From Solibaculum mannosilyticum (GTDB taxonomy: Bacteria > Bacillota > Clostridia > Oscillospirales > Acutalibacteraceae): a DNA stretch of 64,000 nucleotides. Below, piece after piece: positions 1-7,643 of this stretch. The notes under the pieces were generated by a model. That model saw only the letters and a program-made list of their open reading frames with translations. It was not told the origin of the DNA and searched no databases. The position numbers and the translations under genes are program-made. The stretch covers positions 1,230,501 through 1,294,500 of the forward strand of contig NZ_AP023321.1 in assembly GCF_015140235.1 (NCBI RefSeq). Direction: 5' to 3'. How positions within the stretch are numbered: position 1 is the first letter of the stretch; the number at the start of each line of letters is the position of its first letter.

Positions 1-93
1 AGCATTGCCTTTGGCCAGAACGCTCTCATCGGTCATATCAATCAGCTGATATTTGAGAGAAGAACTGCCTGCATTGATGACAAGAATTTTCAT
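1..93 (-). CDS. ackA: Acetate kinase, N-terminal 31 residues (cut by window edge)
   Basis: The reverse strand begins with ATG at 91-93 and reads [20 protein letters not shown], the phosphate-binding start of acetate kinases. A GGAGGG ribosome site lies about 10 bases upstream. The enzyme makes ATP and acetate from acetyl phosphate in the cytoplasm, the last step of acetogenic fermentation. Only 31 codons are inside the window. The gene is divergent from tmcAL. Confidence 0.93.
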   Translation of the reverse strand, partial: MKILVINAGSSSLKYQLIDMTDESVLAKGNA

Positions 94-237
94 GTTTGCC
101 TATGCCCTCCTAAGACTTATGGCTATGGGGATTGAATCACACAGCCATCCAGTGTAAAATAATTCAGGTATCTTATTTATAATATTACAAATAACTGCAA
201 CTTTCAAGCGGTTTTAGCAGGAAGATGGGGTGAAAAT

Positions 238-1434
238 ATGAAAATTGTCGGAATTGTGGCGGAATACAATCCATTTCATTATGGGCATCTCCATCATATC
301 CTGGAAACGAAGAAAAAAGGGGCAACTCATATCGTGGCGGTGGTCAGCGGACATTTTGTCCAGCGAGGGGAACCGGCCATTATCAGTAAGTTTGCGAGGA
401 CAAAAATGGCGCTTGCAAATGGCGTGGACTTGGTATTGGAGCTTCCTCTTCCGTGGAGTATGTCTTCCGCCGAGGGGTTTGCCCTTGGCGCCATATCCAT
501 CCTCCGAGGCCTTGGATGTGTGGGCGGGTTTAGTTTTGGCAGCGAATGCGGGAACCTGGAAGCTCTTAAACAGGCGGCTTTTGCCTGCGACAGTCCAAAA
601 GCTTTAGAGGCTCTCCCCTATTATCTGGGACAGGGTCTCTCCTTTCCTTTTGCCCGGCAGAAAGCTGTCTCACAGATATTCGGTGAAAATATTGCAGACG
701 TTCTTCAAAATCCAAACGACCAGCTAGGCATAGAATATTTGCGAGCAGCGCATCGCCTTCATTGGGATTCCCACCCTATCTGTATCGCACGTGCAGGTGT
801 ACAGCATGATCAAAACAGCTCTCATCGTCATTTTGCCAGCGCATCACTGCTGCGCCAATGGATGATGAAAGGATTTCTAGATCAAGTGGAATGCTTTATG
901 CCGTCTGCCGCCTTTGAAATTTTGAAAGAGCAGTGGGATCAAGGTGCAGCACCCTCATCCTTACAGAACCTTGACCGGTGCGTATTGGCCCGCCTGCGGA
1001 CCATGGAGCCTGAGGAACTGGCTCTGTGTCCGGATGTTTCTGAAGGCTTGGAATATCGGATTCTTCAGGCAGCTAAGAAGGCTCAAAATCTCCCGCAGCT
1101 TTATGACATGGTCAAAACAAAGAGGTACACCCATTCTAGAATCCGGCGCATTTGTATGGCAGCATTTTTACAGCTGCCAGCAGGGCTGTCCAGACAGCTT
1201 CCTCCTATCGTCCGGGTTTTGGGAATGAACCATAGAGGGAAGGAAATACTATCCCTAGCTGCGCAAGAATCCACCATGCCTATTGTAAGCCGCTCTAAGG
1301 AGCTTTTAATGCAAAATGGATTTCCGGCCCAGGTAGTCGAGCTGGAATGCAGGGCAGGCAATTTATGGGGACTATGTACGCCAAGGATCCTCCCCAGTGA
1401 TATGGATTTGACTGCCAAACTGACGGTATTATAA
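238..1434 (+). CDS. tmcAL: tRNA(Met) cytidine acetate ligase TmcAL (YlbM family)
   Basis: This 398-residue protein starts MKIVGIVAEYNPFHYGHLHH, the nucleotidyltransferase HxGH-type site of the TmcAL/YlbM family. The family uses acetate and ATP to make N4-acetylcytidine at the wobble position of elongator tRNA(Met). A second family region, LGIEYLRA, follows near residue 160. Length and start are normal. It lies back to back with acetate kinase, a common clostridial arrangement, and both enzymes handle acetate. The ribosome site is GGGGTGAAAAT just before the ATG. A strong terminator follows at 1441-1477. Confidence 0.92.
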   Translation: MKIVGIVAEYNPFHYGHLHHILETKKKGATHIVAVVSGHFVQRGEPAIISKFARTKMALANGVDLVLELPLPWSMSSAEGFALGAISILRGLGCVGGFSFGSECGNLEALKQAAFACDSPKALEALPYYLGQGLSFPFARQKAVSQIFGENIADVLQNPNDQLGIEYLRAAHRLHWDSHPICIARAGVQHDQNSSHRHFASASLLRQWMMKGFLDQVECFMPSAAFEILKEQWDQGAAPSSLQNLDRCVLARLRTMEPEELALCPDVSEGLEYRILQAAKKAQNLPQLYDMVKTKRYTHSRIRRICMAAFLQLPAGLSRQLPPIVRVLGMNHRGKEILSLAAQESTMPIVSRSKELLMQNGFPAQVVELECRAGNLWGLCTPRILPSDMDLTAKLTVL

Positions 1435-1440
1435 TAAAGA

Positions 1441-1477
1441 AAAAAGGATGTCCACTTTTTGGATGGACATCCTTTTT
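1441..1477. terminator. Bidirectional intrinsic terminator
   Basis: A 14-bp stem (1441-1454 with 1464-1477) around the core GGATGTCCA has an A-tract on one side and a T-tract on the other. It lies between convergent tmcAL and the coat gene ending at 1503, so it can serve both. Confidence 0.85.
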
Positions 1478-1502
1478 TTCATTTAAAAGCAGTTTTGTGG
1501 CT

Positions 1503-1781
1503 TTACGGTCTCATGTTTTCAAACTTCTGCTTTGCCTGAGTGACCTGGGCCTGATCGGCCTGCTGGAGAGGATACCAGCCGCGTTTCTGCATCTCAGTAA
1601 AGACGTCGGCTTGAATCATGTGCTCATCCTGAAGGATGGCCAGGAAATCGTTGCGGATCTCCGGGGCAGCACATTCGTTGGCAAAGACGTTATATGCTCC
1701 AGAAATCATTTTCTGAGTATCCAGAGCGTCATTGAGAAGTTCCTTGTCGCCTAAAATAGCTCCTTGATTCTGCTGATCCAT
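1503..1781 (-). CDS. CotF-like spore coat family protein
   Basis: This 92-residue, Gln- and Ala-rich helical protein contains LNDALDTQKMISGAYNVFAN and a DEHMIQADVF segment. Both resemble the ferritin-like helices of the Coat F family found in clostridial spore coats. The ATG follows AAGGAGGAGACTCACA. It sits 14 bases downstream of a second small coat-type gene and is probably co-transcribed with it. Assignment rests on motif resemblance. A coat role is inferred, and no membrane or signal sequence is visible. Confidence 0.75.
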   Translation of the reverse strand: MDQQNQGAILGDKELLNDALDTQKMISGAYNVFANECAAPEIRNDFLAILQDEHMIQADVFTEMQKRGWYPLQQADQAQVTQAKQKFENMRP

Positions 1782-1795
1782 TGTGAGTCTCCTCC

Positions 1796-1981
1796 TTAGC
1801 TTAAATGGCTTAACAAGCGGTTGTAATGATCCAGATGTTTGGATGCGATCTGTTCACAGGAAGCCTTGATCTGCGGATCATTGGTCATACAGGCATAGCA
1901 TTTGTACTTCTTCACGAGAAGCTGTTCTTTACTGAGCTGATCTTCAATGGCCGACAGCTCTTTTGAGGTTAAATTGGGCAT
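1796..1981 (-). CDS. Small spore coat-type protein, partner of the CotF-like gene
   Basis: This 61-residue protein carries SAIEDQLSKEQLLVKKYKCY and DHYNRLLSHL, the two-helix pattern of short CotF-related proteins usually found in pairs in clostridia. The ATG follows AAAGGAGTGTATATGC. Three cysteines (YKCYACM, SCEQ) could allow cross-linking in the coat, which is inference. It is the first gene of the pair. Confidence 0.7.
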   Translation of the reverse strand: MPNLTSKELSAIEDQLSKEQLLVKKYKCYACMTNDPQIKASCEQIASKHLDHYNRLLSHLS

Positions 1982-2053
1982 GCATATACACTCCTTTGTT
2001 TCATGGATGTACCTTTATTTTCTCCGCTCTCCCCTTGTTTATTCGGGCAAAAC

Positions 2054-2094
2054 AAAAACGAGGGAAGATGCTTGTCGCACCAACCCTCGTTTTT
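2054..2094 (-). terminator. Intrinsic terminator after mazF
   Basis: AAAAACGAGGG at 2054-2064 pairs with CCCTCGTTTTT at 2084-2094. It lies just past the mazF stop codon and ahead of the coat genes on the same strand. Confidence 0.7.
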
Positions 2095-2115
2095 TATTTC
2101 GGAAACCGGATCAGG

Positions 2116-2493
2116 CTATGTTGCCTCTCTGCGGTCGGCATCGGAAGTGCCGAGGCCAAAGCTGACTGACAAAGCCTGATCGATTTGTTCCATTGATTTG
2201 CCGTCCAAACGCCCCATCCGCTCTTTGAGACGCCGTTTATCCAAAGTGCGGATCTGCTCCAGCAAGACGATGGAATCACGACACAGCCCGGAATGGCTGG
2301 AATTAAGCTGGATGTGAGTGGGTAGTTTGGTTTTATCCTTTTGGCTTGTGATGGCGGCCGCAATGACTGTAGGACTAAAGCGGTTGCCGATGTCGTTCTG
2401 AACGATCAGAACCGGACGAACTCCACCCTGTTCGGAACCTACCACAGGGCTGAGATCCGCGTAATAGATGTCTCCCCTTTTGACATTCATCAT
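2116..2493 (-). CDS. mazF: MazF/PemK-family endoribonuclease (NdoA-like)
   Basis: This 125-residue protein has the family signature: GDIYYADLSPVVGSEQGG at the N-terminus, then RPVLIVQND, and AAITSQ with LPTHIQL in the middle. MazF toxins cut mRNA at short single-stranded sequences. GGAGAGTGACTC precedes ATG ATG, and either codon may be used. The 290 bases upstream contain no evident antitoxin ORF, so this looks like the solitary chromosomal NdoA type of Firmicutes. Its C-terminus (FGLGTSDADRREAT) is slightly longer than usual. Confidence 0.88.
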   Translation of the reverse strand: MMNVKRGDIYYADLSPVVGSEQGGVRPVLIVQNDIGNRFSPTVIAAAITSQKDKTKLPTHIQLNSSHSGLCRDSIVLLEQIRTLDKRRLKERMGRLDGKSMEQIDQALSVSFGLGTSDADRREAT

Positions 2494-2783
2494 GAGTCAC
2501 TCTCCATTGCTTTGAATGCTTTCTGTCAGTATTTTTACCCGTTTTTCCCGCAATTAATCATGCAAAAAACCAGGGGAAAATTTTTTGCCTGTTGTCCCAT
2601 CGCTTGCTTGCAGGAAAGGACGTGCTTGACAGAAGGGACATACTGTCCGTTTCATTCTATGTCATGGATAGATGATGTGTGTCTAACTCTTTGTCTGTCT
2701 TAGTCAAAGCATTGCAAATAGAAATAAAAAGTCTACAGCTGGGATTGTAAAACAGCTGTAGACTTTTTTATTTATCCAAATGT
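2494..2783. other. Non-coding interval upstream of mazF
   Basis: I find no antitoxin-like or other convincing ORF here. The interval holds the xerD terminator (2726-2768) and a short inverted repeat, GGACA-TAC-TGTCC, at 2636-2648 that could be a protein site. No promoter for mazF is clear by eye. Confidence 0.4.
2726..2768 (-). terminator. Intrinsic terminator after xerD
   Basis: A 16-bp stem (2726-2741 with 2753-2768) around GTCTACAGCTG ends in a T-run on the minus strand. It lies 15 bases past the xerD stop. Confidence 0.85.
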
Positions 2784-3677
2784 TCAAGCCCTTTGCTTGG
2801 CGCGGGGATGACAATTTTGATACACATCTTTAAAGCGTTCCTGGACGACTTGGGCATACACTTGGGTGGAAGAAATATCCACATGCCCCATCATTTCTTG
2901 AATGTCTTTCAATTGGGCGCCGTTTTCCAACAGATGAGCTGCGAAAGAATGGCGTAAAGTGTGGGGAGTGATGTCCTTATCGATGTGAGCCGATTGGGCA
3001 CAAGATTTAATAATCTTCCAAAAACCCTGCCGTGTCAATCTTTGGCCATTGAGATTCAGAAAGAGTGCATTTTCCGAATCCGAGGCGGCGATAACAGCGC
3101 GTACCCTAGAAACGTAGTCGGATACAGCTTCCACCGCTGTAGGATAAATCGGAATAACACGCCCGCTACGAGAACCGCGGCAATGCAGAATACCTACCTC
3201 CAGGTTGACATCTCCAACGTCTAAATGAACCAATTCACTTACTCGGATACCTGTGGCATACAGAAGCTCCAGCATAGCTTTGTCCCGGCATCCTTTAAAC
3301 TCAAGGGGATTTGGTGCATTTAGAAGCCGTTCAATTTCCTGACTATTTAAAATTTGAGGCAGTTTCTTTTGTGCTCGTTCAACCTTGATTTCCTTGGCAG
3401 GATTCTGATCCATATATCCAAACAACATAAGATACTGATAGAAGCTGCGCAAAGAAGCTAAACTGCGTGTGACGGTAGACGGAGATCGTCCTGCCTCCTG
3501 AAGCTTGTCGATAAAACGGCGGATAACATCTTCCCCCGCCTCAACGGGAGATAAAATACCCTGCTCATCCAAAAAGCGCAAATAACACTCTACATCCTTT
3601 CGATAGGAGGAAAGAGTATTGGATGCCAATGATTTGTAATCCACCAAGTACTGCTCAAAAGAGGCAAGATAGTCCAT
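2784..3677 (-). CDS. xerD: Tyrosine recombinase XerD
   Basis: This 297-residue protein has an N-terminal SAM-like domain (about 1-90) and a catalytic domain. It ends in CHPRAKQRA, like XerD. Catalytic residues visible are R145 (ATGIRVSELV), H239 and R242 (PHTLRHSFAAHL), H265 (MMGHVDISS) and nucleophile Y274. At the beta-hairpin position where XerD normally has Lys (GKGNKER) this protein has Arg167 (CRGSRSGR). XerD resolves chromosome dimers at dif with XerC. The start follows AGAAGGGACGTTTCCT. It lies directly downstream of spoIIM, as in other clostridia, and is not phage-associated. Confidence 0.9.
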   Translation of the reverse strand: MDYLASFEQYLVDYKSLASNTLSSYRKDVECYLRFLDEQGILSPVEAGEDVIRRFIDKLQEAGRSPSTVTRSLASLRSFYQYLMLFGYMDQNPAKEIKVERAQKKLPQILNSQEIERLLNAPNPLEFKGCRDKAMLELLYATGIRVSELVHLDVGDVNLEVGILHCRGSRSGRVIPIYPTAVEAVSDYVSRVRAVIAASDSENALFLNLNGQRLTRQGFWKIIKSCAQSAHIDKDITPHTLRHSFAAHLLENGAQLKDIQEMMGHVDISSTQVYAQVVQERFKDVYQNCHPRAKQRA

Positions 3678-3697
3678 AGGAAACGTCCCTTCTAATT

Positions 3698-4339
3698 TTA
3701 AACACCCTCAAAAGTAAAGAACCGCGAAAACGACGCAGAGAAAATAGCATCTACCAACGCAGCGATGCAAAGTAAAGCGAGAAATGCTAGAAATCGGATC
3801 ATATATCGTTTGAACTCCGGCCACATACGTACATTTTTTGAATTGGGAAGCATTTGCCCGCACAGCATTACCGAATAGGTTAATGACTCACAACAGGCGA
3901 GCAACATGGCCATACAGGAGAGAATGGCCGGTAAGATAATGATAAGAACAGAAAAGGCAATACCTTGTAGCCCCTGTGTCTGATACAAATACCCTAAAGA
4001 CAATCCCAACCCCAAGCCTCGAAATAGAGGGATAATCGGGATAAGAAAAGCGCCTGCTGCGCAAAGACCCAATAAAAAAGCCAAAAGAACCAATGGAACA
4101 GTGGAGAGCAGTGAATACAAGAAGGTTCCCCAAACGCTTTGGGAGGATCGTCCGCTGACGAATCCTCCCAGCAGCCCATTGAGTTGGGACAGCTGTTCCG
4201 AGGATGGATCACGAGAAATAAGCGTTCCGATAATCACGCCGACGACCAAAAGAAAAGCCATTAGGATCATTTTCCAATTTCCCATAGCTGCCGCCGCGAC
4301 GTTTTTTACAATGGGGATTTGGCCAGGTGTCCTTTTCAT
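3698..4339 (-). CDS. spoIIM: Stage II sporulation protein M
   Basis: This is a polytopic membrane protein of the SpoIIM family, which drives peptidoglycan hydrolysis during engulfment with SpoIID and SpoIIP. I chose ATG at 4339 (MKRTPGQ, 213 residues) because it follows CAAGGAGGACTGTTT; an upstream in-frame ATG at 4408 has no ribosome site. Five or so hydrophobic segments are visible, including WKMILMAFLLVVGVIIGTLI, AFLLGLCAAGAFLIPIIPLF and FLALLCIAALVDAIFSASF. A sigma-E-like promoter lies at 4375-4404. xerD follows 20 bases downstream. Confidence 0.9.
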   Translation of the reverse strand: MKRTPGQIPIVKNVAAAAMGNWKMILMAFLLVVGVIIGTLISRDPSSEQLSQLNGLLGGFVSGRSSQSVWGTFLYSLLSTVPLVLLAFLLGLCAAGAFLIPIIPLFRGLGLGLSLGYLYQTQGLQGIAFSVLIIILPAILSCMAMLLACCESLTYSVMLCGQMLPNSKNVRMWPEFKRYMIRFLAFLALLCIAALVDAIFSASFSRFFTFEGV

Positions 4340-4374
4340 AAACAGTCCTCCTTGAGACAAGTTCCCTACATCAG

Positions 4375-4404
4375 ATAGGTATGTTCTCAAGGACAAGTTT
4401 ATGA
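4375..4404 (-). promoter_or_regulatory. Sigma-E-like promoter of spoIIM
   Basis: On the minus strand TCATAAA (4398-4404) is followed after 14 bases by CATACCTAT (4375-4383). This fits the mother-cell sigma-E pattern (TMATATT, 13-15 bases, CATACANT) with a few mismatches. The same layout occurs upstream of spoIIIAA in this window. Confidence 0.55.
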
Positions 4405-4419
4405 CCATGGATTTTCTTC

Positions 4420-5226
4420 TTATTTACCCAATTCTTCGGCCCGCTTTGTGCAGGCTTCCATAGCTTTTTGGATCGACTCATCGAAACCGGTTTCATCCAT
4501 TTCACGCAGAGCTGCCAAGGTAGTTCCTCCCGGAGAAGCCACCATCTGAATTAATTCATCCGGCGTCTGCCCCGATTGCTCCAGCATCATAGCGCTGCCT
4601 TTGATGGTTTGGATAAAGAGTTTAGCAGCCACTTGGGAATCGATACCCTGTTGCACTGCTCCGTCGATAACGGCTTTAGCCAAACGGTACACATAAGCAG
4701 GACTGCTTCCGTGAACAGCAATGATGGCATTCATTTGGCTTTCGGGCAAAATTTCCACAATGCCGCAGGCGGAAAAAAGCCGTGAAACAATTTGAAATTC
4801 ACTGTCCGTCACACACGCACACTTGCTGAGAGCTGTAGCGCCGCAGCCAAGCAGGAGCGGTGTATTGGGCATAACCCGCACGACCTTGCATTCAAATCCA
4901 ATGGCTGACTGGATATAGCCTGTACTGATACCAGCAGCGATACTGATTAGTACATGCTGATTGGTTACAGTTTCCTTAATCTCCTCTAAGACTCCGGGAT
5001 AAATCTGAGGTTTGACGGCTAATACAACCATATCGCATTTTTTGATCAGTTCAATTGAACTGCCACAGACGACAACGCCTTTCTGGGCAAACGGACGGCA
5101 TTTTTCTTCTAACACATCAAAAATACAAATTTGTTCGCCTTTAAAGATGCCGCTCTGTAAGGCTCCGTTTAAGATAGCGCCGGCCATGTTGCCGGCGCCG
5201 ATAAATCCGATGGTGTGTTGTTTCAA
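4420..5226 (-). CDS. proC: Pyrroline-5-carboxylate reductase
   Basis: ProC reduces pyrroline-5-carboxylate to proline with NAD(P)H in the cytoplasm. The Rossmann motif GFIGAGNMAGAILNGAL is at the N-terminus, and VMPNTPLLLGCGATAL and the C-terminal MVASPGGTTLAALREM are family signatures. I place the start at TTG 5226 (reading MKQHTIGF, 268 residues), because the 36 residues upstream in frame are unlike the family. An AGGAAAGGGAAGTGG stretch supplies the ribosome site, although its spacing is not ideal. It is followed by spoIIM, which has its own promoter. Confidence 0.9.
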   Translation of the reverse strand: MKQHTIGFIGAGNMAGAILNGALQSGIFKGEQICIFDVLEEKCRPFAQKGVVVCGSSIELIKKCDMVVLAVKPQIYPGVLEEIKETVTNQHVLISIAAGISTGYIQSAIGFECKVVRVMPNTPLLLGCGATALSKCACVTDSEFQIVSRLFSACGIVEILPESQMNAIIAVHGSSPAYVYRLAKAVIDGAVQQGIDSQVAAKLFIQTIKGSAMMLEQSGQTPDELIQMVASPGGTTLAALREMDETGFDESIQKAMEACTKRAEELGK

Positions 5227-5376
5227 AAGGATCCACTTCCCTTTCCTAAATTGTCTAACAAATTTTATTATAATACACCTTTGTAAAAGAATCAAATAAT
5301 TCTCATCTGCTAAGTGAATTTTTGTACAGTGCATTTATATATTATGTAAACTGAATTATGTAAACGAAGGTGGCGG

Positions 5377-5406
5377 AAAAAGAGGAGTGTGCATACTCCT
5401 CTTTTT
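5377..5406 (-). terminator. Intrinsic terminator after scfB
   Basis: AAAAAGAGGAGT (5377-5388) pairs perfectly with ACTCCTCTTTTT (5395-5406). It sits immediately past the scfB stop codon, with a U-tract in the minus-strand RNA. Confidence 0.85.
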
Positions 5407-5410
5407 AACG

Positions 5411-6787
5411 TTAGCTTTGTCCCTTGTCCAAGGAAGCGGCTTTCATCATGATAGCGCATTCCAAACGTTTTTTCTCCAGCTCGCAGGATAACTTATGAGG
5501 CTTTAAAATATCGCCGGCATACTGTAGATTATTTGCATTGCATCCGCCGCTGCAATAAAATTTAGCCCAGCAATCACCACAGTCGGTTTTGCCGTAGATA
5601 TTGGCTTTGGCAAAACGGGCTTTGGCATCCATATCCACTGAATTGTCTAAGACACTGCCCATCTTCCAATCTTCCATGCCGACAAACTGGTGACATGGAT
5701 AGATGTCACCTTCCGGGGTAACAGCCACATATTCATTCCCGCATCCGCAGCCTCTCAGGCGTTTAATGGCACAAGGGCCTTGATCCAGATCCAACATGAA
5801 ATGGAAGAAGTTAAACCCCTCCCCCTTTTTTCGGGCATCCAAAAGACGCAAGGCCAACCGATCGTATTCGTCAAAGACTTTAGGAAGATCCTCTTCGGTA
5901 ATGGCATAAGGCAGGTTGGGGTCGGATACCACCGGTTCCACCGAGACTTGATCGAATCCTACATCATGCAGATGCATAACATCCTCAGAGAAATCCAGAT
6001 TATGACGTGTAAAGGTGCCGCGGGCATAGTAATCTTTATCCCCTCTGGTCTGAACCAACTTCTGGAACTTGGAGAGAATGGATTGGTAGCTTCCACTTCC
6101 GTCCACACGGACACGCAGACGATCGTTGACCTCTTCCCGGCCATCGATGGATAAAACTACGTTGGACATCTCACGATTGATAAATTCAATTTTATCATCA
6201 GTCAGAAGGATGCCGTTGGTGGTGATAGTAAAACGGAAGTTTTTATTGTATTCTTTTTCCTTAGAACGTGCATAGGCCACTACCTGCTTGACCACGTTGA
6301 AGTTCATCAACGGTTCTCCACCGAAAAAGTCCAGCTCCAGATTGCGCCGACTACCGGAACGTTCAATTAAAAAGTCAATGGCCTTCTTTCCCACTTCCAA
6401 AGGCATCAATTTACGCTCTCCACCAAAGTCCCCCTTAGCGGCGAAACAATATTCACAGCGAAGGTTGCAGTCGTGAGCCACATGCAGGCACATGGCTTTA
6501 ATGGGAGATACGATCATCTTATCTGCAAAGGCAGCATAGTCATCTTCCGAAAAGAGCATATCAGCTTCATAAAGCTGGTAGAGTTCTCCGTAGGCTTCCT
6601 GGATTTCCTCTGTGGGATACTTTTCTTTCAGAGCATCCACAATGGCCGATGGACATTGCTTGTCCATCGGAGGCTCTACCTTTTCCAACACACGATAAGA
6701 TAACTCATCCAACACATGGACAGCACCGCTGTTGACATCCAGCGCGATATGGTAACCATTCTGAATAAATTGATGTATCATTTTCAT
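5411..6787 (-). CDS. scfB: SCIFF peptide maturase (radical SAM/SPASM, thioether-forming)
   Basis: This 458-residue enzyme matches the SCIFF maturase family. It has an N-terminal peptide-binding region (MIHQFIQNGYHIALDVNSGA), the radical SAM cluster motif CNLRCEYCFA near residue 110, LDFFGGEPLMNF, and a Cys-rich SPASM C-terminus (GCGCGNEYV, CHQF, CGDCWAKFYCSGGCNANN). ScfB converts Cys residues of the SCIFF peptide to thioether links with auxiliary Fe-S clusters. AGGAGAAATGAAA precedes a second ATG (6781), which has better spacing than the first at 6787. The substrate gene scfA lies just upstream behind a strong hairpin. Confidence 0.95.
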   Translation of the reverse strand: MKMIHQFIQNGYHIALDVNSGAVHVLDELSYRVLEKVEPPMDKQCPSAIVDALKEKYPTEEIQEAYGELYQLYEADMLFSEDDYAAFADKMIVSPIKAMCLHVAHDCNLRCEYCFAAKGDFGGERKLMPLEVGKKAIDFLIERSGSRRNLELDFFGGEPLMNFNVVKQVVAYARSKEKEYNKNFRFTITTNGILLTDDKIEFINREMSNVVLSIDGREEVNDRLRVRVDGSGSYQSILSKFQKLVQTRGDKDYYARGTFTRHNLDFSEDVMHLHDVGFDQVSVEPVVSDPNLPYAITEEDLPKVFDEYDRLALRLLDARKKGEGFNFFHFMLDLDQGPCAIKRLRGCGCGNEYVAVTPEGDIYPCHQFVGMEDWKMGSVLDNSVDMDAKARFAKANIYGKTDCGDCWAKFYCSGGCNANNLQYAGDILKPHKLSCELEKKRLECAIMMKAASLDKGQS

Positions 6788-6906
6788 TTCTCCTGTGCCA
6801 TTTCAAGTAACAGTCGGCCACAAAAAAGGGAACTGGTGCACTGTCGATTCACTCCTGAAGCGACAACGCGCCCGCTCCCTTACGAAAGCCTTCGCGGACA
6901 ATGACG

Positions 6907-6943
6907 AAAATCCGACGTCACAAAATTGTGTACGCCGGATTTT
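6907..6943 (-). terminator. Strong hairpin between scfA and scfB
   Basis: AAAATCCG (6907-6914) pairs with CGGATTTT (6936-6943). Inner CGT/ACG and CACAA/TTGTG pairs extend the stem. On the minus strand it ends in a U-tract 24 bases after the scfA stop and 120 bases before scfB. It probably works as a partial terminator, giving more precursor than enzyme mRNA. Confidence 0.8.
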
Positions 6944-6966
6944 TAGCCATAACAAAGCAATACAAA

Positions 6967-7113
6967 TTAATCGTTTGCATGCTCACATTTCTGGTTGGCA
7001 ACGGTGCAAGAGGTCTTGCAAGCCGACTGGCAGGAAGCCTGGCATTCACCGCAGCCACCTTTAGCAGCACTTGCTTTCAAGTTGGCTTTATTGATGGTAT
7101 TGATATGTTTCAT
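6967..7113 (-). CDS. scfA: SCIFF ribosomally synthesized peptide precursor
   Basis: A 48-codon gene on the minus strand, starting at ATG 7111-7113 after GGAGGACTTTCAA. It begins MKHINTINKANLKASAAKGG and then carries six cysteines at positions 21, 24, 28, 32, 36 and 43. This is the six-cysteines-in-forty-five pattern that defines SCIFF, the most widespread RiPP precursor of clostridia. The Cys-rich core is the substrate of ScfB. The mature product and its function are not known for the family. It lies between the TIGR04086-type membrane protein and scfB, the usual order. Confidence 0.96.
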   Translation of the reverse strand: MKHINTINKANLKASAAKGGCGECQASCQSACKTSCTVANQKCEHAND

Positions 7114-7186
7114 TTGAAAGTCCTCCTTCCACTAAAACTTCGATATCTGTAGTATAGCACAACGAAAGGGCAAATTCAAACAAAAT

Positions 7187-7591
7187 TTACCGTTTTTTTA
7201 GGTTTACGCCCAGAATACCGCCTAATGCGCCTGCTAAAATCATAGCGGCCAAACGGATGATGGCTTGGACGTCAAACTGTTCATGCCATGTGACCAAGCT
7301 GATGGCGAACAAGACACCAAATAGGAGGAGTCCTGTAATAGCACCGTACAAAGCTCCTTGACGTCCAGTCAAACGGGCGGTCACAAGTCCTGCGACAAGA
7401 GCTCCTAAAATGGATGCCACAATAGACAAAGGTGAAATCATAGCCTGAGGGGAGCTCTGGGCAGTAAGCAATGCGGAAAAAGCGACGAGGGCCACCGCCA
7501 GAACCACCGCCCCAGCTGAAAGGCCCAACAACACCGGACGTACTTTGGAAAAAACACGTCCTTGGTCGGAATTAACTCGATCGGTTCTCAT
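7187..7591 (-). CDS. TIGR04086 family membrane protein
   Basis: This 134-residue protein has four hydrophobic segments (VRPVLLGLSAGAVVLAVALV, MISPLSIVASILGALVAGLV, GAITGLLLFGVLFAISLV, IIRLAAMILAGALGGILGV). The start MRTDRV follows CATGAGGAGGGAAATGCC. An in-frame ATG eight codons upstream lacks such a site. Members of this family are habitually found beside SCIFF genes. A role in export or immunity is often assumed but not shown. It is co-oriented between yajC and scfA. Confidence 0.85.
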   Translation of the reverse strand: MRTDRVNSDQGRVFSKVRPVLLGLSAGAVVLAVALVAFSALLTAQSSPQAMISPLSIVASILGALVAGLVTARLTGRQGALYGAITGLLLFGVLFAISLVTWHEQFDVQAIIRLAAMILAGALGGILGVNLKKR

Positions 7592-7643
7592 GGCATTTCC
7601 CTCCTCATGTCCCAATCATATGCAGGGAAAAGCACGGTTATAC

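Noticed and set aside
2784-3677. Phage or integron integrase
   Set aside because: The sequence ends like XerD, lies next to spoIIM as in other clostridia, and there are no attachment repeats or phage genes.
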